Assembly: GCA_900766325.1 (NCBI GenBank) | Contig: CAAFVA010000047.1 | Span: 1 to 29,973, forward strand | DNA: 29,973 bases | Source: Bacilli bacterium | Lineage (GTDB): Bacteria > Bacillota_I > Bacilli_A > RF39 > UBA660 | Direction of reading: 5' to 3' | Shown: piece after piece, positions 14,474 to 23,578 of the stretch | How positions within the stretch are numbered: position 1 is the stretch's first letter | Layout: every line of letters begins with the position of its first letter | Made by a program: the position numbers and the translations under genes | The notes under the pieces: model-generated | What the model was told of the DNA's origin: nothing | Databases searched by the model: none | The model's input: the letters and a program-made list of their open reading frames with translations, nothing else

Positions 14474-15744
14474 TACTTACGATAACCCCTTTCATATTTT
14501 CTAGCAGACAGCGTGCTTTCTATTTGGTTATAAGTTTCAAGAGCAACACCAACAACGATTAATAATCCTGTACCACCAACGGTTACACTAGTAGGCAAAC
14601 TACTAAAATTTGATACTAATATTGGTAACCCAGCGATTATTATTAAGAATAACGCTCCTAAAAAAGTTGTTCTTGATAAAACTTTGCTAATGTATTTTTT
14701 TGTTTCACCACCAGGTCTTACTCCAGGAATATAACCACCACGTTTATTAAGATTCTCAGCTAATTCTTTTGGTCTTAAACTAGAAGCTATAAAAGTATAT
14801 AGGTAAGCAAATAATATTATCAATAAAACGTATAATATGAATCCTGTTATCGTGTTATAGTTAACATACTGATTCACAAAAAGTGAAAATTTATCATTTC
14901 TTAGGAAAACAGCAATTAACGACGGTATCGAAATCAAACTAGACGCTAAGATAACGGGCATTACGCCAGCCGAATTAAGCTTAAAAGGAATGTAAGTTTG
15001 TTTTGCTCCATACGCTGTTGAAGTATGGTTAGAATACTGTACAGGTATTCTTCTTTCTGATTTTTCAATAAACACAACTCCGACTATTATGGCTACGTAT
15101 AGTAGCAAAAACAATATAAACTTTGTTATTCCAAGCGCAACTTCTTGAACGGTTCCACTTACAACAAACGAACCAAATGCATCAACCATCATCGATGGAG
15201 TACTTATCAAAATACCCGCCATAATTAGCATCGATATTCCGTTTCCTACACCTTTTTTAGTTATTTGGTCTCCTAACCATAACAAGAAACAAGTTCCCGC
15301 TGTTAAAATAAGAGAAACTCTTAAATATTCAATCGCGGTTGCGTTTTCACCAAGAAAGGAAAACGACATTATAAGTCCTTGCAAAAAGGCAAGAGCTATT
15401 CCAAAATACCTGTTTATCTTATTTAACTTAACCCTTCCAGAATACCCTTCTTTTGCTAGGTTTGAAAAATAAGGTATTATATCCATTTGAAGTAATTGGG
15501 TAATAATTGATGCACTAATGTATGGAGTAACACCTAGTGCAAATATTGAAAAATTCTTAAGTGAGCCACCACTCATCACGTTCAATAATTCCAAAAATCC
15601 TAAATCTTCCGTTATGTTTTCCGTTCCAGGAACCCTTACCGCTGTTCCAACTTTATAGATAAACAATATAAGAAGTGTAAATAAGATCTTGTTTCTTACG
15701 TCTTTATTACCAGGTGAGAAAATCTGTTTAATAGTTTTAAACAT
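14473..15744 (-). CDS. secY: Protein translocase subunit SecY
   Basis: 423 residues with about ten membrane helices; the central channel of the Sec system. Recognisable parts: VGTAVRVPG after helix 1, the plug region FSIFALGVTPYISASIITQLLQM, GVGNGISMLIMAGI, the cytoplasmic loop RRIPVQYSNHTSTAYG, and the C-terminal GVALETYNQIESTLSARKY. It lies one base after the rplO stop, with adk overlapping its own stop, so rplO-secY-adk are tightly packed. Confidence 0.97.
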   Translation of the reverse strand: MFKTIKQIFSPGNKDVRNKILFTLLILFIYKVGTAVRVPGTENITEDLGFLELLNVMSGGSLKNFSIFALGVTPYISASIITQLLQMDIIPYFSNLAKEGYSGRVKLNKINRYFGIALAFLQGLIMSFSFLGENATAIEYLRVSLILTAGTCFLLWLGDQITKKGVGNGISMLIMAGILISTPSMMVDAFGSFVVSGTVQEVALGITKFILFLLLYVAIIVGVVFIEKSERRIPVQYSNHTSTAYGAKQTYIPFKLNSAGVMPVILASSLISIPSLIAVFLRNDKFSLFVNQYVNYNTITGFILYVLLIILFAYLYTFIASSLRPKELAENLNKRGGYIPGVRPGGETKKYISKVLSRTTFLGALFLIIIAGLPILVSNFSSLPTSVTVGGTGLLIVVGVALETYNQIESTLSARKYERGYRK

Positions 15745-15745
15745 C

Positions 15746-16189
15746 TTACATCACCTCTACTTTGCCACCCGCTGCTTCTATTTTTTCCTTTGCAACGTCA
15801 GAGAACTTATGTGCTCTAACGGTTAGTTTCTTTTCAAGAGTACCGTTACCAAGAATCTTTACTCCTGATAATTCTTTTTTTACAACACCCATTTCTTTTA
15901 GTAATTCTGGTGTTACCTCAGTTTCATTTTCAAAAACGTTCAAATCTGATACGTTTATAACAGAATAAGTTTTCTTAAACATAGAATTTGAAAATCCACG
16001 TTTTGGAAGTCTTCTGTATAATGGTAATTGACCACCTTCAAATCCAGGTCTTACGCCACCACCACTTCTAGCATTTTGTCCTTTGTGACCCTTACCACTT
16101 GTTTTTCCAGTACCGCTACTAGAACCACGACCTAATCTTTTAATATCCTTTTTAGAGCCTTCTAAATACTTTAATTCGTTTAGTTTCAT
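15746..16189 (-). CDS. rplO: 50S ribosomal protein L15
   Basis: 147 residues. LGRGSSSGTGKTSGKGHKGQ and the GFEGGQLPLYRRLPKRGF segment are L15 signatures. Its ATG overlaps the rpsE stop (TAATG), leaving no space for rpmD, which normally lies between the two. Confidence 0.97.
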   Translation of the reverse strand: MKLNELKYLEGSKKDIKRLGRGSSSGTGKTSGKGHKGQNARSGGGVRPGFEGGQLPLYRRLPKRGFSNSMFKKTYSVINVSDLNVFENETEVTPELLKEMGVVKKELSGVKILGNGTLEKKLTVRAHKFSDVAKEKIEAAGGKVEVM

Positions 16190-16698
16190 TATCCTAAAAT
16201 CTCCTCTTTTGATTTTCCTCTTAATTCAGCAATTTTCTCTAATGATTTTTGTGATTTTAAAGCATCCATCGTTGCTCTTGCGGTATTTAATTTTGTATTA
16301 GATCCAAGTGATTTTGAAATAATATCTTTTACTCCAGCTAATTCTAAAACGGCACGAACGGATCCACCAGCGATAATACCAGTACCAGCCTTTGCAGGTT
16401 TAATTAATACCCTTGCTGCACCTGACGTACCAATAGCATCATGAGAAACAGTTCTTCCTTCAACTAAATCAAGTTTAATTATGTTGTTTGTTGCATTTCC
16501 AATTGCTTTTTTGATTGCATCTTGAACTTCGTTTGCTTTACCAGTTCCAAGGCCAACCTTTCCTTTGCCATCTCCAACTGCAACGGTAGCCGCAAAACGA
16601 AGACGACGTCCACCTTTGGTAACCTTTGTAACACGATTTACAGAAATAACTGTTTCGTTATATTCTTTTTCGCGTGGTTTGTTATTTCTTCTTTCCAC
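16189..16698 (-). CDS. rpsE: 30S ribosomal protein S5
   Basis: 169 residues. Two-domain S5 with VISVNRVTKVTKGGRRLRF, VGLGTGKANEVQDAIKKA and GSVRAVLELAGVKDI. S5 contributes to decoding accuracy at the mRNA entry. Good ribosome site (GGAGG). Directly overlaps rplO. Confidence 0.97.
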   Translation of the reverse strand: MERRNNKPREKEYNETVISVNRVTKVTKGGRRLRFAATVAVGDGKGKVGLGTGKANEVQDAIKKAIGNATNNIIKLDLVEGRTVSHDAIGTSGAARVLIKPAKAGTGIIAGGSVRAVLELAGVKDIISKSLGSNTKLNTARATMDALKSQKSLEKIAELRGKSKEEILG

Positions 16699-16712
16699 TT
16701 TGTTACCCTCCT

Positions 16713-17075
16713 TTAGAATTCCAATCCATTTTCACGTGCAGCTTCTGCAAGTGCTGCAACACGACCATGGTATAAGTATCCGCCTCTGTCGAATACCACT
16801 TTGTTTATTTTTGCTTTCTTTGCTTTTTTTGCAATAAGAGCTCCTACAAGCTTACTTGCTTCTATGTTACCACCGTTTTTAATATTTAAATCTTTATCCA
16901 TAGATGATGCACTAACTAAAGTTACACCCTTTTCATCATCAATGATTTGCGCACTAATGTTTTTTAATGATCTAAATACGCATAATCTTGGCAACTCGCT
17001 AGTTCCGCTAATTTTTGTTCTTATTCTTGCGTGTCTAGCTTTACGAGCTTCATTACGTGATGTTTTCTTTATCAT
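16713..17075 (-). CDS. rplR: 50S ribosomal protein L18
   Basis: 120 residues. The basic N-terminus (RNEARKARHARIRTKISG) that binds 5S rRNA and the segment RLCVFRSLKNISAQIIDDEKG are diagnostic, as is the C-terminal FDRGGYLYHGRVAALAEAAR. Sits 21 bases after rplF. Confidence 0.97.
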   Translation of the reverse strand: MIKKTSRNEARKARHARIRTKISGTSELPRLCVFRSLKNISAQIIDDEKGVTLVSASSMDKDLNIKNGGNIEASKLVGALIAKKAKKAKINKVVFDRGGYLYHGRVAALAEAARENGLEF

Positions 17076-17096
17076 TGTAATAATCTCCCTTTCTTA

Positions 17097-17636
17097 TTAT
17101 TTAGAAGCCTTTTTTCCTTCCTTACGGCGAACGTATTCACCCTTATAACGAATACCTTTACCCTTATAAGGTTCTGGCTTCCTAACTTCTCTTATTTCAG
17201 CAGCAAATTTTCCTACTGCTTCCTTATCAATACCTTTTACGGTTATTTCGGTAGCACTTGCACTTTCTACACTTAAACCTTCTGGAATCTCAAGTTCAAC
17301 TTTATGTGAATAACCAGCACTTATCTCAAGAGTTTTACCTTTTACGTTAAAACGGTAACCTACACCTATTATCTCAAGACTTTTCTCATAACCATCCTTA
17401 ACACCTTTAATCATATTAGCAATTAAGGCATTCGTTGTTCCGTGCATTTGCTTTACCTTTTTTGTTTCACTGTTTCTTGTAACCTTAATTTCGTTACCTT
17501 CCACCAAAACGCTTATGTTTGCGTCTGTGTTTAATGATAATTCTCCCTTAGGTCCTTTTACAGTGATGCATCCGTTTTCGTTTGTTACGGTTACTCCTTC
17601 AGGAACCGTTAAAACTCTATTTCCAATACGACTCAT
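17097..17636 (-). CDS. rplF: 50S ribosomal protein L6
   Basis: 179 residues with two L6 repeats. MSRIGNRVLTVPEGV and the C-terminal RKPEPYKGKGIRYKGE are signatures; the latter contacts the sarcin-ricin loop region. GGAGG before the ATG. Confidence 0.97.
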   Translation of the reverse strand: MSRIGNRVLTVPEGVTVTNENGCITVKGPKGELSLNTDANISVLVEGNEIKVTRNSETKKVKQMHGTTNALIANMIKGVKDGYEKSLEIIGVGYRFNVKGKTLEISAGYSHKVELEIPEGLSVESASATEITVKGIDKEAVGKFAAEIREVRKPEPYKGKGIRYKGEYVRRKEGKKASK

Positions 17637-17659
17637 CTTTTAGTCCCTCCTTGTTTGAA

Positions 17660-18058
17660 TTACCATACGTACGCTAAAACTTCTCCACCAAGGTTTTCTT
17701 TTCTAGCCTCTTTACCAGTCATTATTCCCTTAGAAGTTGAAACGATTGATATTCCAAGACCATTTAAAACCATTGGAACTTCCTCTGCTTTAGCATACAC
17801 ACGTAGTCCTGGTTTAGATATTCTTTTTAAACCAGAAATTACTCTTTCTTTATTTTTTCCGTATTTCAAAGTAACAATTATATTATCTTGTACTTCTTTT
17901 TTTTCTACTTTATAGTTTTCAATATAACCTTCATTTTTTAATATCTTAACTATTGCTAATTTGACATTTGATGAAGGAATAACTACTTCATTATAACGCA
18001 TTTGATTTGCATTACGAATACGCGTAAGTAAATCTGCGATTGGATCTGTTACTAACAT
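17660..18058 (-). CDS. rpsH: 30S ribosomal protein S8
   Basis: 132 residues. TDPIADLLTRIRNANQ and the C-terminal STSKGIMTGKEARKENLGGE identify S8, a central-domain rRNA binder. The start at 18058 (MLVTDP) has GGAGG upstream. Confidence 0.97.
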   Translation of the reverse strand: MLVTDPIADLLTRIRNANQMRYNEVVIPSSNVKLAIVKILKNEGYIENYKVEKKEVQDNIIVTLKYGKNKERVISGLKRISKPGLRVYAKAEEVPMVLNGLGISIVSTSKGIMTGKEARKENLGGEVLAYVW

Positions 18059-18088
18059 TTAAATCCTCCCTCCTCGTATCTTTTACTC

Positions 18089-18274
18089 TTACCAGCTTGA
18101 TTTTTTAACGCCAGGAATTTCTCCTTTATACGCTAATTCTCTAAAGCAAATACGGCAAATACCAAACTTTTTCATTACCGAATGTGGACGGCCGCATCTG
18201 TTGCAACGAGTGTATTCTTGTACTTTATATTTTTTAGGTCTTTTAGACTTTACGACCATACTTTTCTTTGCCAC
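18089..18274 (-). CDS. rpsZ: 30S ribosomal protein S14, zinc-binding type Z
   Basis: 61 residues, the short form. Cys24, Cys27, Cys40 and Cys43 form the zinc site (CNRC, CRIC). It lies between rplE and rpsH as usual. The zinc-free long paralogue is not in this window. Confidence 0.97.
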   Translation of the reverse strand: MAKKSMVVKSKRPKKYKVQEYTRCNRCGRPHSVMKKFGICRICFRELAYKGEIPGVKKSSW

Positions 18275-18290
18275 TTTATTCCTCCCTTAA

Positions 18291-18830
18291 TTACTTTTTA
18301 AAAGGTAAACCAAAACCTTTTAATAAGTCTAATGCTTCTTCATTCGTTTTTGCGGTTGTAACGAAAACGATGTCCATTCCACGTACCTTTACAACCTCAT
18401 CATAAACTATTTCTGGGAATATAGTTTGTTCTTTTATACCAAGCGTATAGTTCCCTCTTCCATCAAAAGCTTTATTAGATATACCTCTAAAATCACGTAC
18501 CCTTGGTAAGACAATCTTAATAAGTTTTTCTAAGAAAGTATACATAACATCACCACGAAGTGTAACCTTACATCCAATTGCTTGACCTTCTCTTATCTTA
18601 AAACCAGCTATTGATTTTTTTGCTCTTGTAATAACAGGTTGCTGTCCGGTTATCTTTTCAAGTTCAGAAACCGCAACATCTAACAATTTACTATTTGTAG
18701 TTGCGTCTCCAACTCCCATATTAACTACGATCTTTTCTAACTTTGGTACAGCCATGACAGTAGTATAATTATGTTTCTTTATTAATTCAGGAACGATTTC
18801 CTTATTATATTGTTCTTTTAAACTGTTCAT
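18291..18830 (-). CDS. rplE: 50S ribosomal protein L5
   Basis: 179 residues. VPKLEKIVVNMGVGDAT, ITRAKKSIAGFKIREGQ and the C-terminal FVTTAKTNEEALDLLKGFG are L5 signatures. It binds 5S rRNA together with L18. Confidence 0.97.
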   Translation of the reverse strand: MNSLKEQYNKEIVPELIKKHNYTTVMAVPKLEKIVVNMGVGDATTNSKLLDVAVSELEKITGQQPVITRAKKSIAGFKIREGQAIGCKVTLRGDVMYTFLEKLIKIVLPRVRDFRGISNKAFDGRGNYTLGIKEQTIFPEIVYDEVVKVRGMDIVFVTTAKTNEEALDLLKGFGLPFKK

Positions 18831-18848
18831 AGTTACCCTCCTTCCAGA

Positions 18849-19154
18849 TTAGTCTAAATTGTTTTTTGACTTGCTAGAAACTCTAACCTTTTTTCCATCT
18901 TTATTGATTTCTTTTGATATTCTGGTACGTTTTTTCGTTTTTGGATCAATAATCATAACGTTAGAAACGTGAATTGAAGCTTCCTTATCAATTATTCCAC
19001 CATTTTGGTCTTGTCCGTTTGGCTTAACATGTTTTTTAACCATGTTAACACCCTCAACAAAAACCTTTTCACCTTTCTTTGCGATGATTTTTCCTTCTTT
19101 TCCTTTGTCCTTACCAGCAATAACAATTACTTTATCTCCAACTTTTAAATTCAT
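18849..19154 (-). CDS. rplX: 50S ribosomal protein L24
   Basis: 101 residues. A KOW motif at the start (GDKVIVIAGKDKGKEGKI) is followed by VEGVNMVKKHVKP. L24 is an early assembly protein near the tunnel exit. It lies 21 bases after rplN. Confidence 0.97.
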   Translation of the reverse strand: MNLKVGDKVIVIAGKDKGKEGKIIAKKGEKVFVEGVNMVKKHVKPNGQDQNGGIIDKEASIHVSNVMIIDPKTKKRTRISKEINKDGKKVRVSSKSKNNLD

Positions 19155-19175
19155 GATTTTTCCTCCTTAAAAGGT

Positions 19176-19544
19176 CTATAACACTTCTTTTGCTAACGAT
19201 ACAATTTTCATGAAATCTTTATCACGTAATTCGCGTGCTACTGGACCTAAAACTCTTGTTCCAACTGGTGTCTTATCATCCTTAATAATAACGCAAGCAT
19301 TATCATCAAATTTGATATAAGAACCATCATCTCTACGCATTCCAAACTTGCTTCTAACGATAACCGCTTTTACGACTTTACCGCTTGCTATATTACCATT
19401 TGGAGTTGCTTTTTTTACTGTTCCAACCACGATGTCACCAATGTTTCCAGTTTTATGAGTGCTTCCACCAAGAACCCTAATGACCATTAACTCACGAGCC
19501 CCGGAATTATCAGCAACTTTTAAACGACTTTGTTGTTGAATCAT
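19176..19544 (-). CDS. rplN: 50S ribosomal protein L14
   Basis: 122 residues, exactly the usual length. MIQQQSRLKVADNSGARELM and the C-terminal GPVARELRDKDFMKIVSLA are signatures. Sits at the subunit interface. Confidence 0.98.
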   Translation of the reverse strand: MIQQQSRLKVADNSGARELMVIRVLGGSTHKTGNIGDIVVGTVKKATPNGNIASGKVVKAVIVRSKFGMRRDDGSYIKFDDNACVIIKDDKTPVGTRVLGPVARELRDKDFMKIVSLAKEVL

Positions 19545-19575
19545 AAATGTTTCCTCCTTCTTATTTGTAAAGTGC

Positions 19576-19833
19576 CTATAAAATTACGGCTTCTTCTACT
19601 ACTTCCACCAAGCTAAATCTCTTAGTTTTTGATAAAGGCTTAGTTGCTACAACCCTAACGATGTCTCCAACTTTCGCTTTGTTTTCTTCATCATGAGCTG
19701 CATATTTTTTAGAATATTTAACGCGTTTACCATACTTTGGATCCGTTTTATAAGTTTCAACTAAGATCGTAATGGTTTTATCGTTTTTAGCACTTACAAC
19801 TTTACCAATAATCTCATGTCTTGCCTTTTCCAT
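19576..19833 (-). CDS. rpsQ: 30S ribosomal protein S17
   Basis: 85 residues from ATG 19833, which has AAGGAGG eight bases upstream; an open frame extends 11 codons further but those overlap rpmC and lack a site. IGKVVSAKNDKTITILVETY and KYAAHDEENKAKVGDIV are S17 signatures (OB fold). Confidence 0.96.
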   Translation of the reverse strand: MEKARHEIIGKVVSAKNDKTITILVETYKTDPKYGKRVKYSKKYAAHDEENKAKVGDIVRVVATKPLSKTKRFSLVEVVEEAVIL

Positions 19834-19846
19834 TAATAAACCTCCT

Positions 19847-20038
19847 TTAAGCTTCCTTGCGCTCATTTAAAATAGTTTTCATTCTAGCGACTTCTTTTCT
19901 TAATTCTTTTATTTTTGAAGGTTTTTCCAAATTTCCGGTAGCTTGTTTCATACGCAAGTTAAATATTTCATCTTTAGCGTCTTTTATTTTAGTTTCAATT
20001 TGCTCAGTGGTTAGTTCTCTTATTTCCTTAACCTTCAT
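19847..20038 (-). CDS. rpmC: 50S ribosomal protein L29
   Basis: 63 residues from ATG 20038 (MKVKEIRELT), with GGTGGTGA six bases upstream; an ATG at 20053 in the same frame adds five residues. LRMKQATGNLEKPSKIKELR is the family core, two antiparallel helices at the tunnel exit. The start overlaps the end of rplP by 11 bases. Confidence 0.95.
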   Translation of the reverse strand: MKVKEIRELTTEQIETKIKDAKDEIFNLRMKQATGNLEKPSKIKELRKEVARMKTILNERKEA

Positions 20039-20459
20039 TTTTTTCACCACCATTTTCTTTAGTTACAAATTTACATTTGATTGGTAACTTGTGCATTGCA
20101 AGTCTAAGTGCTTCACGAGCAACTTCTTCAGTTACTCCTGAGACTTCAAACATAACCTTTCCTTCTTTTACAACAGCAACCCAAGAATCAGGATTACCCT
20201 TACCTTTACCTTGACGGGTTTCTAACGGCTTTTTAGTAAGTGAAAGGTGTGGGAAAATATTAACGAATACTTTTCCACCACGTTTCATGTAACGTGTCAT
20301 TGCAACACGAGCCGCTTCAATCTGTTGTGCGGTAATCCAAGCACCTTCTTTTGCCATCAATCCATATTCACCAAAAGTTACCTTGGTATTACCCTTTGAT
20401 TTTCCTTCATAATAAATTCTGTGAGGTTTACGATATTTAGTTCTTTTTGGCATCAACAT
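20028..20459 (-). CDS. rplP: 50S ribosomal protein L16
   Basis: 143 residues from ATG 20459; GGAGGTG lies eight bases upstream. A longer open frame to 20501 would add residues unlike L16 and lie deep inside rpsC. MPKRTKYRKPHR, FGEYGLMAKEGAWITAQQIE and GKGKGNPDSWVAVVKEG are signatures. Overlaps rpsC by 23 bases. Confidence 0.96.
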   Translation of the reverse strand: MLMPKRTKYRKPHRIYYEGKSKGNTKVTFGEYGLMAKEGAWITAQQIEAARVAMTRYMKRGGKVFVNIFPHLSLTKKPLETRQGKGKGNPDSWVAVVKEGKVMFEVSGVTEEVAREALRLAMHKLPIKCKFVTKENGGEKNEG

Positions 20460-21114
20460 CTTGAGCACCTCCAGTTTTCTTCTTAGAAGGAAGTATTTCA
20501 CCTTTATAAATCCACACTTTAACTCCTATCTTACCATAAGTGGTATCAGCCTCAGCCGTTGCATAATCAATGTCAGCTCTTAAAGTGTGTAAAGGTGTAG
20601 TTCCTTCGTTATATCCTTCGCTACGAGCGATTTCTGCCCCGTTTAAACGTCCAGAACACAAGGTCTTTATTCCTTTTGCTCCTGCTTTCATCGCGTTTCT
20701 AATAGCTCTTTTTTGAGCCATTCTATAAGAACCCCTATTTTCTATTTGACTTGCTATTGTTTGTGCAACTAGCTTAGCATTTAAGTCTGGATTCTTAACT
20801 TCCATAATGGAAATCTGAACGTCTTCGCCAACTAGTTTGTTTAGTGAGTTCTTTAACTTTTCAATTTCTTCTCCACCGTGTCCAATAACAACACCAGGTT
20901 TTGCAGTACTGATTTTAACTTCGGTCTTCTTGTTACTCCTTTCAATCGTAACAGAAGAAACTGCTGCGTTTTTTAACTTCTTTTCTAAGAATTTACGAAT
21001 CTTCATATCATTTTCTAACGTTTTAGAAAAATTCTTACTTGGCGCATACCATTTAGCAGTCCATTCCTTGTTAATACCAAGTCTTAAACCCATAGGATTA
21101 ACTTTTTGACCCAT
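20437..21114 (-). CDS. rpsC: 30S ribosomal protein S3
   Basis: 225 residues. MGQKVNPMGLRLGINKEW, the KH-domain segment GVVIGHGGEEIEKLKN, and AKGIKTLCSGRLNGAEIAR followed by TTPLHTLRADIDY are S3 signatures. It forms the mRNA entry with S4 and S5. Confidence 0.97.
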   Translation of the reverse strand: MGQKVNPMGLRLGINKEWTAKWYAPSKNFSKTLENDMKIRKFLEKKLKNAAVSSVTIERSNKKTEVKISTAKPGVVIGHGGEEIEKLKNSLNKLVGEDVQISIMEVKNPDLNAKLVAQTIASQIENRGSYRMAQKRAIRNAMKAGAKGIKTLCSGRLNGAEIARSEGYNEGTTPLHTLRADIDYATAEADTTYGKIGVKVWIYKGEILPSKKKTGGAQDVDAKKN

Positions 21115-21131
21115 TAGTTTTCCTCCTTACA

Positions 21132-21464
21132 TTATCTTTCTGCAACAATCACTGTCACATGACTTGTACGGTGATCATTCTTTGCAATTCTTCCTCTTGA
21201 ATCAGGTACTGATCTCTTAAGTACCGGACCATCATTAACATAAGCTTCTTTAACGTATAGCTTATTTTTATCAAGATTATGATTGTTCTCAGCGTTTGCT
21301 ACTGCTGATATTAAAACCTTTTTTATAACGCGCGCAGCTTTATTATTCATGTTATTTAAAATAGCCATAGCCTCACTTGCGCTTTTTCCGTTTATTAACC
21401 TCATAACTAAACGAGATTTTAAAGCGGAAATACGAACTGTCTTCGCAATTGCTTTCGCTTCCAT
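21132..21464 (-). CDS. rplV: 50S ribosomal protein L22
   Basis: 110 residues. RISALKSRLVMRLINGKSAS, VKEAYVNDGPVLKR and the C-terminal RTSHVTVIVAE are signatures. Its beta-hairpin lines the exit tunnel and is a site of macrolide resistance; the hairpin sequence here looks ordinary. Confidence 0.97.
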   Translation of the reverse strand: MEAKAIAKTVRISALKSRLVMRLINGKSASEAMAILNNMNNKAARVIKKVLISAVANAENNHNLDKNKLYVKEAYVNDGPVLKRSVPDSRGRIAKNDHRTSHVTVIVAER

Positions 21465-21485
21465 ATACTTTCTCCCTTCTAGTTA

Positions 21486-21758
21486 TTACTTTTTGTCTTT
21501 ATTTTCGCCGTGTCCACCACATTTACGTGTTTGTGAAAATTCGCCAAGCTTATGGCCAACCATATCTTCAGTTACATAAACAGGTATAAATTCTTTACCA
21601 TTGTGAACCGCAAAAGTGTGTCCTATAAAATCTGGAAATATTGTTGAACGGCGCGACCAAGTTTTAATTACTTCTTTTTTGCCTTCTTTATTTAATTTTT
21701 GAACCTTTTTAAGTAATCTTTCAAATACGTAAGGTCCCTTCTTAATGCTTCTTGCCAT
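21486..21758 (-). CDS. rpsS: 30S ribosomal protein S19
   Basis: 90 residues. MARSIKKGPYVFERLLKK, TWSRRSTIFPDFIGHTFAVH and VGHKLGEFSQTRK are S19 signatures. Lies in the 30S head with S13. Confidence 0.98.
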   Translation of the reverse strand: MARSIKKGPYVFERLLKKVQKLNKEGKKEVIKTWSRRSTIFPDFIGHTFAVHNGKEFIPVYVTEDMVGHKLGEFSQTRKCGGHGENKDKK

Positions 21759-21777
21759 TTACATTTCTTCCTTTCTT

Positions 21778-22605
21778 TTATTTCTTACGGCTTACAATTA
21801 ACTTAGTAGAAGCCTTTTTATTATTACGTGTCTTCATACCAAGTGCTGGTTTACCCCAAGGTGTCATTGGTTGTTTACGTCCTACTGGAGCTCTACCTTC
21901 ACCACCACCATGTGGGTGATCGTTTGGATTCATAACTGAACCACGTACCGTTGGACGAATTCCCATGTGACGAGTACGTCCAGCTTTACCTAGGTTTACT
22001 AATGCATAATCAGTGTTTCCAACCTCACCGATAGTTGCCATACAAGTACCAAGAACCTTTCTTGTTTCACCGCTTCTTAGCCTTATTAACACATATTTTT
22101 CCTCACGTCCTAGAATTTGAGCACTCGAACCAGCACTACGAGCAAGTTGTGCACCCTTTCCAGGTCTTAATTCAATGTTGTGAATAACGGTACCAACCGG
22201 AATGTTTGCTATTGGCATTGCGTTACCAACTTTAACATCAACGTTTTGACCGCTGACAATTATATCTCCTACTTTTAAATCTTTTGGAGCTATAATATAA
22301 CTTTTTTCACCATCTTTATAATTTATAAGCGCAATGTTTGCACTTCTGTTTGGATCGTATTCAATCGCTGCTACTTTACCAGTAACATCAAATTTATTTC
22401 TCTTAAAGTCGATTAAACGGTATTTTCTTTTTTCTCCACCGCCACGGTGCCTTACCGTAATACGGCCTAAGTTATTACGTCCACTTGCTTTTTTCTTCTT
22501 AACTACCAAGCTTTTTTCAGGAGTGTTTTTAGTTATTTCATCATTAACCAAAGTACTCATTCCTCTTCTAGCGTTTGTAGTTGGTCTGAATTTTTTAACT
22601 GGCAT
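21778..22605 (-). CDS. rplB: 50S ribosomal protein L2
   Basis: 275 residues. RRGMSTLVNDEIT, RHRGGGEKRKYRLIDFKRNK, and the C-terminal MNPNDHPHGGGEGRAPVGR with the conserved His needed for peptidyl-transferase assembly are present. Standard position after rplW. Confidence 0.98.
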   Translation of the reverse strand: MPVKKFRPTTNARRGMSTLVNDEITKNTPEKSLVVKKKKASGRNNLGRITVRHRGGGEKRKYRLIDFKRNKFDVTGKVAAIEYDPNRSANIALINYKDGEKSYIIAPKDLKVGDIIVSGQNVDVKVGNAMPIANIPVGTVIHNIELRPGKGAQLARSAGSSAQILGREEKYVLIRLRSGETRKVLGTCMATIGEVGNTDYALVNLGKAGRTRHMGIRPTVRGSVMNPNDHPHGGGEGRAPVGRKQPMTPWGKPALGMKTRNNKKASTKLIVSRKK

Positions 22606-22620
22606 TATTTTTCCTCCTTA

Positions 22621-22893
22621 TTAGCTTAAGTCTAACTTGCTACCTTCCGCCAAAGTCACAATTGCTTTTTTATAAGCCTTTGTCTTACCCTCGTAGCGTC
22701 CCACTCTTTTTTTCTTAGCACGCACACTTACCGTGTTAACGTTTGTTACTTTTACGTTAAAAGCGTTTTCAACAGCTTGTCTTATTTGAACTTTATTAGC
22801 ATTGTTAGCCACTTTTAACACAACTTTCTTTCCGTCAGCCGTTATACTAGCTGTTTTCTCAGTTATTATTGGTGCCTTTATTACGTCTTTCAT
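22621..22893 (-). CDS. rplW: 50S ribosomal protein L23
   Basis: 90 residues. IKAPIITEKTASI and VRAKKKRVGRYEGKTKAYKK identify L23, docking site for trigger factor and SRP at the exit tunnel. The ATG overlaps the rplD stop as TAATG. Confidence 0.97.
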   Translation of the reverse strand: MKDVIKAPIITEKTASITADGKKVVLKVANNANKVQIRQAVENAFNVKVTNVNTVSVRAKKKRVGRYEGKTKAYKKAIVTLAEGSKLDLS

Positions 22894-23519
22894 TATTGAA
22901 GCACCTCCTCAACGTATTCTAATGCGTCCTTTGTAATAACTATTTTATCGCAAGATAAAACATCATATGTGTTTAGTTCGTTTGCTAAAATTAGTTTTAC
23001 CGAACCAATGTTTCTTGTTGCTAAAATAGTGTTTTCGGTTAATTCGGTAGTTACGATTAATAACTTACCATTAAGATTTAAATCACCCAATAATTTTATA
23101 AAATCACGAGTTTTATTAGTTTCAGCTTCAAACTTTTCAAACACTATAACTTGTTTATCATTAGCTTTATAAGTCAAAGCTGATTTAAGTGCTAAACGGC
23201 GCTGTTTTTTATTCATCTTTTTAGTGTAATTTCTATTTGCACTTGGTCCAAATACAACTCCGCCGCCTACCCAGTGAGGTGCTCTTGTAGAACCTTGCCT
23301 TGCGTTACCAGTTCCTTTTTGTCTCCATGGTTTTCTTCCGCCACCAGAAACCTCACTACGTGTCTTAACAGAATGGCTACCTTGTCTTTGATTAGCCATT
23401 GATAAATTTATATGTTCATAAACAACTTGGTCGTTTGGAGTTATACCCCAAACATTGTCATTTAATTTTATGTCTTTAATTTTTTCACCTTTTAAACTTA
23501 AAAGTGCTGTTTTTGGCAT
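22893..23519 (-). CDS. rplD: 50S ribosomal protein L4
   Basis: 208 residues from ATG 23519, which has GGAGG eight bases upstream; an open frame continues to 23561 without support. RQGSHSVKTRSEVSGGGRKP and WRQKGTGNARQGSTRAP form the tunnel-lining loop. In E. coli L4 represses its own S10 operon; whether it does here is unknown, but a structured leader lies upstream of rpsJ. Confidence 0.96.
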   Translation of the reverse strand: MPKTALLSLKGEKIKDIKLNDNVWGITPNDQVVYEHINLSMANQRQGSHSVKTRSEVSGGGRKPWRQKGTGNARQGSTRAPHWVGGGVVFGPSANRNYTKKMNKKQRRLALKSALTYKANDKQVIVFEKFEAETNKTRDFIKLLGDLNLNGKLLIVTTELTENTILATRNIGSVKLILANELNTYDVLSCDKIVITKDALEYVEEVLQ

Positions 23520-23578
23520 TTTAGTTCCTCCTTCCATCACAAGTATATTTTCTAAAGTCAAACGGGTAAGCTATTTTT

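Noticed and set aside
20460..20501. N-terminal extension of L16
   Set aside because: It lies in rpsC out of frame, is unlike L16, and the GGAGGTG site points to 20459.
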